Source of the DNA: Gracilibacillus halotolerans
GTDB lineage: Bacteria > Bacillota > Bacilli > Bacillales > Amphibacillaceae
DNA length: 48,457 nt
NCBI RefSeq assembly: GCF_014206945.1
Contig: NZ_JACHON010000020.1
Coordinates: 1 to 48,457, forward strand
Direction of reading: 5' to 3'
A model generated the notes under the pieces. The model was given only the letters and a program-made list of their open reading frames with translations, was not told where the DNA came from and did no database searches. Shown piece by piece: positions 17,903-25,239 of this stretch (position 1 is the stretch's first letter; every line of letters begins with the position of its first letter). Made by a program: the position numbers and the translations under genes.

Positions 17903-20821
17903 CTAGTAAGGTAAGTTAAATTCTTTTCGTTTAATTTCAATTTCATCATTGATATAACGTGTATAATCCTGTAAAGATTCTCGTGGATTTTCATTCGCAT
18001 TAACGACACGTCTAAAAGCATTATCAAGATGTCTTCCTGTAAAGTATCCACCCGGAACTTGAGGCACACCTCTAACCCACTGCCATTGACTTGCTAAGTT
18101 CTGATAATCTTCGACAGGCCAAGGTAATTCCGATAACGCTTCCACATTAGCCGTTGGATAACGTGCTGCTTCGCCTAAAATACTTTCCATCTCTCGACCA
18201 AACGTTAATTGCGTGTCTTTCTCCGTCCACCATTTCAAAAACTCCCAAGCCGCTTCTTTTTTCTCTGAATTAGCTAACATCATTGAAGCAATACTCGTGC
18301 TTGGTACCGTATGGTCAATCGTTCCATCTTCCTGAACCATCCCTGGTATTGTCGTGAACTCCCATAGCCCTCTTATCTCAGGTGCTAAAACAGTCAACAT
18401 ATTGTAGGTTGTATAATCAGCAATCCCAATTGGCATTTCACCAACTCGTAAACGGTTTGGAAAATCAGCCATTAACGGGAACTTGTAGTTCGTATAAAAT
18501 TGTGTCCATTGATTAAAAGCATCTATCGATATTTCTCCGTCTAACTCACTTGATTTTTGGTCATCCGCATAAAACTGACCTCCCCTTTGGTAGAGTAGCA
18601 TTCCAAATGCTTGGTTAGGGGCAAGTAGCGTTTGGTTCTGTGCCATTGGATCATCAATAGGCAAATAAAACTCTAAGTTATTCCGTTGCAAGACAGAAAT
18701 AATATTATAAACATCATCCCATGTCTCTGGCGGTTCTAATTCTAACTCTTCTAATATATCGGACCGATAAAACATGACCGGGAACATTTGTTGTTCAGGT
18801 AAGGCATAAACACCTTCATTAAATTCAAACGGTAACACGGCACTTTCATGGAATCGTGTTACTATTTCTTCATAGTCCGAAAAAGCAGATAAATCTTTTG
18901 CAGCATTTCGCATCGCATAGTTTACCGGGACATCTTCACCTAAATTTAATGCTACATCAGGCCCTTCCCCAGCTAACGTAGCAGGTAATAGAACATCCGG
19001 TTGAACGAGACGAACATTAACGGAAATACCAGTATCTGGAGTGAATAAATCATCTACCATTCCTTTTAAAATTTGCGCCTGATCACGTCCTGTTGTTACC
19101 CATACCGTTACTTCTTCCTCAATGTCGCTAAAATTACTTGTGCTACCGATATTGTCATAGTCCTCAGAGTACGACGCAAAAAATGCACCAACTTCGTGCT
19201 TTACTTTTTCCATAGTCGTTGCACTTGCTCTTGGCATCTCTTGGTCTGGGGAAGCAATAATTAAATAATCTAACGTCAGTGGTTGCTCACGAACAGTCTG
19301 AATCCACGTTCCTAAACCACCCACATTCATCTTGAATGAATCCAGTTGACGTGCAACAGTTTCTGGTTTAGCGACCATTTTTTCTAATTGAGTTACAGTC
19401 GAATGAAGTACAGCAACTTTATCACTACGTTCACCAGTTATAGTCTCTAAATGATTGGCTACACTTTCAAGAATATCTGCTTGCTCTTCGAAAACATCCA
19501 ACATATCTGGAATCCGTCGTTCTAATTGATAATCTCTTAATGGATCAGGTGTATTTGATGTAATCATCAAAATTTTCCGATACATCTCATTAAGTTCAAG
19601 CACACTTGATTCAATGGTTCTTAATAACGGTGAAATGTCTCCTAATGTAACCGTTAAACGAATTGTGTTCTTTCCTTTTTTTAAATGGAATAAATAAGGC
19701 GCTTCATCTGATTGTCCTAATACATCGGTAATCCAATCTAAATTATAGTTAAAACGAATAACATTCATTTCTTGAAAAGGAACCTCTCCATTTACCGTTA
19801 GCGTTCGGGATGCATACACACCGCGCAACAAATCTTGTTTTCTTTTTAATGCCAGTTGATAAAGCCCTTCTTCTTCAACTTCTACTTCCCATTCAATCCA
19901 TTGACCTGGCATTTGCCAATTTTGACCACCAATCGCATTTACCCGTAATTTCGATACATGGTATGGTTCAACTGTTGGACTGGAACGATCCGTTAAAGGA
20001 AATAAGGTAGCTGATGATTTTCTGACAGCATCCTCTGCTTGAATTTTAATAAATTCGCCAGATGTTGGCTGGAGCCCACTTGCTTCATACTCCATCTTTT
20101 TAGCTTCATATGTAGGTGCTGACTGGTGTTGATAGAGCTCAATATAATCAATTACCATTGGCTCTCGTTTCGCTGTCAACGTAATCGTTTGTGTCCCTTC
20201 TTCAAAATAGAATTGATACGGTTCATTAAAATAGCCTTCACTATCTTTAAACGGAGCAAGAACCCATTTTGGTTGCTCTATTTGCCTTGAACGAATTTCG
20301 TTATCATTCTCATCTCTTCTTGTTTCCTCATCACCATCTATCCAAATACGATCAAAAACGACATAATCCGCTCCCATAAAAGGTAACTCTTGATTAATAT
20401 TAATTTCTCTTTGGATAGCTGAGCTCTTTCCTTCGACAGGGTAATAATGGATGCGCATATTATATAAACCAGCTTCTTCAATATCCACTTCCCATGAAAT
20501 GGAGCCTTGTTCGGGAGTAAAAACGGATAGTCCCTCTAAAGATCGAAAGTCTTCTTCAATACGAAAATCCGTCCCATCTGTTTCTACAAAGTCCTCTCCT
20601 TCTACTCGAATGACTTGATCAGGTCTACTTGCATTGGCATTGTTTTCTAAGTAGGTATCATAGCTCTCTTCATTTTTATCCGAAATCACTGCTTCAAATT
20701 CAGAAGTGGCTTGTGAATAATGCTGATTATCTTTATTTCTAGAATCATAAATCCATATCGAAGTAAAAAAGATGATAAGGACTAAAATAATACGAAATAA
20801 ATTACTTTTGAATATACGCAC
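17903..20821 (-). CDS. membrane-tethered binding protein fused to CBM-like domains
   Basis: The gene is 972 aa with a GTG start behind GGGAGGG. The N-terminus is a single membrane helix (about 9-25) without a lipobox cysteine, so the protein stays anchored by an uncleaved helix. Two beta-sandwich domains resembling CBM6/CBM35 or malectin-like modules follow (about 70-235 and 245-400). Both use the pattern WEVDIEEAGLY / WEVEVEEEGLY and start with an EDxV motif (VEGEDFV, IQAEDAV). A helical linker (about 405-520) leads to a solute-binding-protein domain (about 560-950: GPDVALNLGEDVPVNYAMRN, MFYRSDILEELELEPPETW, AAWEFLKWW). Ordinary family-1 binding proteins are 400-560 aa. The gene follows a normal 457-aa binding lipoprotein and precedes two permeases. 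Confidence 0.88.
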   Translation of the reverse strand: MRIFKSNLFRIILVLIIFFTSIWIYDSRNKDNQHYSQATSEFEAVISDKNEESYDTYLENNANASRPDQVIRVEGEDFVETDGTDFRIEEDFRSLEGLSVFTPEQGSISWEVDIEEAGLYNMRIHYYPVEGKSSAIQREININQELPFMGADYVVFDRIWIDGDEETRRDENDNEIRSRQIEQPKWVLAPFKDSEGYFNEPYQFYFEEGTQTITLTAKREPMVIDYIELYQHQSAPTYEAKKMEYEASGLQPTSGEFIKIQAEDAVRKSSATLFPLTDRSSPTVEPYHVSKLRVNAIGGQNWQMPGQWIEWEVEVEEEGLYQLALKRKQDLLRGVYASRTLTVNGEVPFQEMNVIRFNYNLDWITDVLGQSDEAPYLFHLKKGKNTIRLTVTLGDISPLLRTIESSVLELNEMYRKILMITSNTPDPLRDYQLERRIPDMLDVFEEQADILESVANHLETITGERSDKVAVLHSTVTQLEKMVAKPETVARQLDSFKMNVGGLGTWIQTVREQPLTLDYLIIASPDQEMPRASATTMEKVKHEVGAFFASYSEDYDNIGSTSNFSDIEEEVTVWVTTGRDQAQILKGMVDDLFTPDTGISVNVRLVQPDVLLPATLAGEGPDVALNLGEDVPVNYAMRNAAKDLSAFSDYEEIVTRFHESAVLPFEFNEGVYALPEQQMFPVMFYRSDILEELELEPPETWDDVYNIISVLQRNNLEFYLPIDDPMAQNQTLLAPNQAFGMLLYQRGGQFYADDQKSSELDGEISIDAFNQWTQFYTNYKFPLMADFPNRLRVGEMPIGIADYTTYNMLTVLAPEIRGLWEFTTIPGMVQEDGTIDHTVPSTSIASMMLANSEKKEAAWEFLKWWTEKDTQLTFGREMESILGEAARYPTANVEALSELPWPVEDYQNLASQWQWVRGVPQVPGGYFTGRHLDNAFRRVVNANENPRESLQDYTRYINDEIEIKRKEFNLPY

Positions 20822-20855
20822 TATTTTCCCTCCCTTTATCTTTTCTTTGGTAGAA

Positions 20856-20892
20856 GATAAAGTGCCTACGAAAGAGATGTAGGCACTTTATC
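20856..20892 (-). promoter_or_regulatory. strong intercistronic hairpin
   Basis: A perfect 14-bp stem (20856-20869 with 20879-20892) and a 9-base loop lie between the 457-aa binding-protein gene and the 972-aa fusion gene. There is no clear U-tract on the minus strand, so this is more likely an mRNA-stabilising or partial-termination element that keeps the first gene's message abundant than a full terminator. Confidence 0.7.
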
Positions 20893-20912
20893 CAACTTTT
20901 TATCATGTACAG

Positions 20913-22286
20913 TTATTCAGCGTAAACTTCATCAATTGCTCCTTGGAAGGCAGGTGCATGACTTTCAATTAGAGTTGAAATTGCCGTCCCCTCTAATAAT
21001 TCAGCTTCAAAGTTCCAATATACATCATTATTAAATGTGAAGTGGTCAAGAACATTTAAGTTTTCCATTACTAATCGAGCATTTTCAATGTCAGCCTCAT
21101 TCGAGAACATTGACTCTAATTGAGCTTGACCAGGGTAGTCATAGATTGACTGAATATCGAATATTTTCTCCCAAATATAAAGAAGTTGTTCAGGGTTTTC
21201 CACCGTTTTTGGAATGGCGATTGCTTGAATATCTGCCTCATACGTACGGTAGCCATCTGCATTTGGTCCAATTGGGAATGGTACAAAGCCAATGTCATAA
21301 TCAGGCATATCATTTACGATTCCGTTATAATGAAAGTCTGCTCCAGTAAAGAATAGTGTGTTTCCTTCACGGAAGAACTGTTCTGGCTCTGTCCAATCGC
21401 CACCTTCCGTTGGGCGCGCTATTTCAAAAATAGAAGCTGTAAATTCTAATGCTTCGACAGTTGCTGGATCATCTAACGTTTGCTCATTTCCTTGCGTGAG
21501 TGCTGCATCATTGGATGCTAATGCTCTTTCTAATACAGATGGATTCGCTAACCCCCATGTATCCGTTTGACCATCATTATTGGTATCTTGATTAGCTGAT
21601 GCTACAACTTCAGCAAAAGTGTCCCAAGTCCAGTTATCTTCATCAATGTATGTTTGAATCGGATCTAACCCTAATTCGTCCATTAACGTTCGGTTATAGA
21701 AAAGACCTTGAACAATGTTTGCTTTAGCATCTGTGAAAGCATATCCCTGACCTTCATACTGGAATATTTCTTCTGTAAACTGCAGGTTAAACACATTTTC
21801 ATTTTTAACCCATTCATCTACTGCCCAAAGTAAATCTTGCTGAGCGAATGAAGGAATCGTATACTTTTTACCTACACGAATGAGATCACCAATCGGTTCA
21901 TTTGCTAATAACGAAGCAGTAATTCGTTCTTGGTATTCACCAAAATCAATCGTAATGTATTCAATATCAAAGTTATGTTTTTCCTTTAAAGCCTCCAAAT
22001 TTTCACGAGCTTGAATACTATCCGGATCTTCACCTGTAATCTCCATATCCCACCAAGCTACAACTTTAAGTGTTTGCCCACCTAAGTCAAAGTCCATTTC
22101 TGGCGTTTGATAATAGTCGACTTCCGCTTCCTCTTCCGCTGCATCTCCATTATCATCATTAGATACTTCATCTGTCTCCACTGCCTCATCCTTATTCACA
22201 TCTTCACTAGCTGTATCGTCACTACTGCTACAAGCTACAAGAGTGAACATCAATAATAAAAAGATAGCAAATAAAATTCTTTTCAA
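20913..22286 (-). CDS. sugar-binding lipoprotein of CUT1 importer
   Basis: This 457-aa solute-binding protein has a TTG start behind AGGGGG, a signal peptide with lipobox LVAC (Cys19), a very acidic linker (about 22-55), and a family-1 binding domain (DLIRVGKKYTIPSFAQQDLL, FYNRTLMDELGLDPIQTY, then GNTLFFTGADFHYNG). It is the first gene of the long minus-strand operon, driven by the promoter at 22332-22387. Binding proteins at the operon head are usually the most abundant component. It and the 972-aa fusion are both encoded before one permease pair, which raises the question of whether they share it. Confidence 0.92.
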   Translation of the reverse strand: MKRILFAIFLLLMFTLVACSSSDDTASEDVNKDEAVETDEVSNDDNGDAAEEEAEVDYYQTPEMDFDLGGQTLKVVAWWDMEITGEDPDSIQARENLEALKEKHNFDIEYITIDFGEYQERITASLLANEPIGDLIRVGKKYTIPSFAQQDLLWAVDEWVKNENVFNLQFTEEIFQYEGQGYAFTDAKANIVQGLFYNRTLMDELGLDPIQTYIDEDNWTWDTFAEVVASANQDTNNDGQTDTWGLANPSVLERALASNDAALTQGNEQTLDDPATVEALEFTASIFEIARPTEGGDWTEPEQFFREGNTLFFTGADFHYNGIVNDMPDYDIGFVPFPIGPNADGYRTYEADIQAIAIPKTVENPEQLLYIWEKIFDIQSIYDYPGQAQLESMFSNEADIENARLVMENLNVLDHFTFNNDVYWNFEAELLEGTAISTLIESHAPAFQGAIDEVYAE

Positions 22287-22331
22287 CTGAATACCCCCTA
22301 TAAATGAATGATTTCGGAATTCCTTGTGTTA

Positions 22332-22387
22332 AATATAGCGCTTACATTTAGGTTAAACAACCTGTGATAATGAAGGATAATCACCCG
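22332..22387 (-). promoter_or_regulatory. promoter A with direct-repeat operator
   Basis: On the minus strand the promoter is TTGTTT (22355-22360), a 17-bp spacer and TATATT (22332-22337). CAGGTTGTT overlaps the -35, and a second half-site, CGGGT, lies 23 bp further upstream (22383-22387). The same layout recurs at 24139-24193 and 26727-26781. Half-sites about two helical turns apart, one touching the -35, are typical for AraC-type activators. Confidence 0.75.
22333..22346 (-). promoter_or_regulatory. cre-like site over the -10
   Basis: TGTAAGCGCTATAT on the minus strand matches 12 of 14 positions of TGNAARCGNWWWCA and overlaps the -10 of promoter A. CcpA bound here would block RNA polymerase, giving repression by preferred sugars. 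Confidence 0.6.
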
Positions 22388-22521
22388 ACAAACTCTAGAT
22401 TTACTTATCATGCATAGTTGCATTACGACCTACTAACCCTTGCAGGAAAAGGGTTTTTGAATGTATGGTTAGAGCCGCCTTTATCACTGTTCATATTTGT
22501 AAAAGTATTCGCTTCTTATCG

Positions 22522-24105
22522 CTACTGACTAAAATACCAATAATCAAAATGGAATAACGGAGTTCCTTCTTTCCCTTGAAATACGAAATAAATATCATGG
22601 ACTCCGCTTACAGAAGAAACCTCTGTAGTGATCGTTTGCCATTCTTCCTCACCACCAGTTGCTGGAACCTCTAACGTTCCTAACAATTCTCCAGTCGGTT
22701 CATCTAATCGAATTTCCATCGTCCCACCTTCTGAATCACTGGCAACGACTACAGATACTTCGCTTGCGCCACTATCGAAATCCACCTTTGAAACACCTAT
22801 CCAATCCCCTGCCTCGATCTCTGTCACCGCTAAGCCAAGTCCATCTTCATCCGTGTCAAATTCTTGAACACTAATTCCAGTGCTCCATGCCATCGTTTCT
22901 GCTTGAACCTTTTCATATGGGTTAAGTGGTTGGATTGATTCCACACCAGCTAAGTTTGCTTCGATTTCTTGAATAGAACCATCCTCATTCAAGAACACTT
23001 GATTGATATGTGTAGAACGATAACCTAGCGCAGCATCCATGGCATCCGCAAGAGTTTGAGCGTGATAAGCGATATAAGTTTGACCTTTGAAATCAAAGAT
23101 CACTTGATGATTATTGCCTCCGACTCCAAAAAAGTGACCAGGGTTTTTGAGAATGGTTCCTTGGTATTCCCATGGTCCCATCGGGTTCTCACTAGTCATA
23201 TAAGCAATTTCCCCACTACCTGGACTACCTTCAGGACGCTCTCCATCATAAAAATTCGTACTATACGTGTAATAATAAGTGTCATTCCATTTATTGATAC
23301 CCGCACTCTCAAACATAAACGGCGCTGGAATCATTTCTGCTTCTCCATTAATGCTGACCATATCTTCACCTAATGAAATAACACGAGCAGTATTAGGCAT
23401 CGCAAATTCTTCATCAGGAATCCCACCACCGAAGTAAAGATAACCTGATTGGTCATCATCTACGATTACAGCTGGGTCAAATAACCAAGTTACACCTTCT
23501 ACTCCAGGAGTGGACCATGAAATTAATGGTTCATTAATCGGATCTTCAAACGGTCCAATCGGGCTATCACTTGTTAACACTACGACACCACTCGCATTAT
23601 TCGCAAAATATAAAAAGAAACGGTCTTCCCCGTCTATCACTTTGTGAGCTGCGGCTGGTGCCCATGATTGTGTTGCCCATTTTGCCGCTCCCTCAGGGCC
23701 AGCAACATCAATTAAGCCATGGTTTGTCCAGTTGACTAAGTCAGCTGATGAAATGACAGATAGCTGGTTAATATCTGCATATGTGTTTTCCGTAATATTA
23801 CCTTCTGCGTCATATTCAAATTGATCATACGTGTTATACAGATACACCCGATCATCATAAACAAGTACATAAGGATCTGCCCCAAATTGGTAGGCTAAAA
23901 GGGGATTATTATTCGGTGGAATCTTCCCTATAGGTTCCTTTGGAGTTACTTGCGTTTGTTCTGCTGAGCCTTCTTCTTGTCCCTTTTCTTTAACCTCTTG
24001 GCTCTCTTTTTTATCTTCATTAGGCTCTACTTCCGCTTCACTTTGTATTTCGCATGCGACAAGGAAAATAAGCAAAACGATTATTATCAATTTGGATTTC
24101 AGCAA
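22522..24105 (-). CDS. GH43 arabinofuranosidase/xylosidase lipoprotein with CBM6
   Basis: The gene is 527 aa with a TTG start six bases after AAAGGAGGT. A lipobox (LVAC, Cys18) and an acidic linker (20-57) are followed by the GH43 five-bladed propeller (about 60-385): base Asp77 in FGADPYV, an Asp in WLFDPAV, and the acid Glu in FMFESAGINK. A CBM6-like sandwich is at about 390-527 (ETMAWSTGISV, IEAGDWIGVSKVDF). The domain set resembles XynD-type arabinoxylan arabinofuranohydrolases. It is closely similar along its whole length to the cytoplasmic GH43 at 25240-26676, so the two are duplicates with different destinations. The gene stands alone, driven by promoter B, and would trim arabinose or xylose side groups at the membrane surface. 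Confidence 0.9.
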   Translation of the reverse strand: MLKSKLIIIVLLIFLVACEIQSEAEVEPNEDKKESQEVKEKGQEEGSAEQTQVTPKEPIGKIPPNNNPLLAYQFGADPYVLVYDDRVYLYNTYDQFEYDAEGNITENTYADINQLSVISSADLVNWTNHGLIDVAGPEGAAKWATQSWAPAAAHKVIDGEDRFFLYFANNASGVVVLTSDSPIGPFEDPINEPLISWSTPGVEGVTWLFDPAVIVDDDQSGYLYFGGGIPDEEFAMPNTARVISLGEDMVSINGEAEMIPAPFMFESAGINKWNDTYYYTYSTNFYDGERPEGSPGSGEIAYMTSENPMGPWEYQGTILKNPGHFFGVGGNNHQVIFDFKGQTYIAYHAQTLADAMDAALGYRSTHINQVFLNEDGSIQEIEANLAGVESIQPLNPYEKVQAETMAWSTGISVQEFDTDEDGLGLAVTEIEAGDWIGVSKVDFDSGASEVSVVVASDSEGGTMEIRLDEPTGELLGTLEVPATGGEEEWQTITTEVSSVSGVHDIYFVFQGKEGTPLFHFDYWYFSQ

Positions 24106-24138
24106 TACACTACCTCCTTTATTTATTCAGTAAATAAA

Positions 24139-24193
24139 AATATAAGCCCTATCTCTCTTAGTAACAACCTGGTTAATAAAAGTGATTCACCTG
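24139..24193 (-). promoter_or_regulatory. promoter B with direct-repeat operator
   Basis: On the minus strand the promoter is TTGTTA (24162-24167), a 17-bp spacer and TATATT (24139-24144). The proximal half-site CAGGTTGTT overlaps the -35, and the distal half-site CAGGT (24189-24193) lies 22 bp away. It serves the lipoprotein GH43 and lies in the divergent region shared with the orphan AraC-type regulator. No cre-like site is seen in this one. Confidence 0.75.
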
Positions 24194-24365
24194 TCTAACT
24201 CTACTTTTGTGTTACCGAGCAACCATTTTTTAAAGAAAACAAAAATTTGAGTAGGATACAAAGATTTGCACATTCTTCCATCCCTGTCCATCAGATAAAC
24301 TAAAAATAGGTAGATAATTAATTTAATTTTCTTTAGAACCACTACAACGGGGAGGGATATATTTC

Positions 24366-25148
24366 ATGCGAACCATTTTATTGATTGATATCAACCAACA
24401 GTCTATAGAAAAATTAAAAAGAGAAATTGATTGGACTTATTATGGCTTTATCATCGAAGATTCAGCATCCTCCATGGCAGACGCATTTTATTTCATAAAC
24501 GAAAAGTCTTATGATCTCTATCTGTTAAATTTAAAATACTTAGACACCTTTGGGTTGGAATTCTGTAAACAAATAAGGAAGAGAACAGGTAATGCCATTA
24601 TACTTATTGAGGGAGTTAAAGACTTTGACACCGTTCAAAAAGCCATCCACTTACAGGTGAACAGTTATTTGCCTGAACCATTAAAAACCGAGGATTTAAT
24701 TGAAAGCTTACTAGATATAAAAGAAGCCATCGAAGAGAAAAAGACGAAAGCCATGTATACTGCCAAAAAAACTGTGCCAACACCAATTAAAAATGTATCG
24801 AATATCATTGAAGTTGTGAAAGATTATGTTGAAAAATCTATTCACGAAAATATCACACTCAAAGACATATCGAATGATTTACATTACAATTCTTCTTATT
24901 TAGGTCAAAAATTCAAATCACAAGAAAAGATGACCTTTAATCAATATTTATTAAATCGTCGCATGGAAAAAACAAAATTTTTACTCCGTTATACAGATCT
25001 TAAAATCTATGAAATAGCTTATCGTGTAGGCTACACAGATTTAGATTGGTTCTACAAAAAATTCAAAGAGACTACAGGTATAAGCGCCTCCGAATATCGG
25101 TATCAGTTTAATGGAAACGCTAACATACAAACTGCCCAATCCAACTGA
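24366..25148 (+). CDS. orphan AraC-type regulator with degenerate receiver
   Basis: This 260-aa protein has a receiver-like domain (1-120) and a C-terminal AraC double helix-turn-helix (about 155-250: ITLKDISNDLHYNSSYLGQKF, then IYEIAYRVGYTD). Key phosphorylation residues are missing: the acceptor position is Asn55 (LYLLNLKYLDTFG), the active-site lysine position is Glu104 (YLPEPLK), and only one of the two acidic N-terminal residues remains (Asp8). It should therefore act without phosphorylation. No kinase gene adjoins it. It is transcribed away from the lipoprotein GH43, whose promoter carries the shared operator, which makes it the best candidate regulator of the three-site set. The start ATG follows GGGGAGGG. 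Confidence 0.88.
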   Translation: MRTILLIDINQQSIEKLKREIDWTYYGFIIEDSASSMADAFYFINEKSYDLYLLNLKYLDTFGLEFCKQIRKRTGNAIILIEGVKDFDTVQKAIHLQVNSYLPEPLKTEDLIESLLDIKEAIEEKKTKAMYTAKKTVPTPIKNVSNIIEVVKDYVEKSIHENITLKDISNDLHYNSSYLGQKFKSQEKMTFNQYLLNRRMEKTKFLLRYTDLKIYEIAYRVGYTDLDWFYKKFKETTGISASEYRYQFNGNANIQTAQSN

Positions 25149-25185
25149 TTTTTTGCTCTTATTTATTACTTTTACTCAAAGAAAA

Positions 25186-25227
25186 AAGGACTCCAATTCC
25201 ATCTCTATGATGGGTACTGGAGTCCTT
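25186..25227. terminator. bidirectional terminator
   Basis: AAGGACTCCA (25186-25195) pairs with TGGAGTCCTT (25218-25227), 10 bp, with an A-run before and T-rich DNA after. It sits between the convergent orphan regulator and cytoplasmic GH43 genes and can stop both transcripts. Confidence 0.82.
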
Positions 25228-25239
25228 ATTTATCATTTG

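Noticed and set aside
22435-22459. Hairpin AACCCTT/AAGGGTT followed by TTTTT
   Set aside because: The U-tract is on the plus strand but no plus-strand gene ends here, so it is not called as a terminator.
23056-23373. 105-aa plus-strand ORF opposite the lipoprotein GH43
   Set aside because: The minus-strand GH43 reading with its catalytic motifs is certain; this frame has no motif or start signal.
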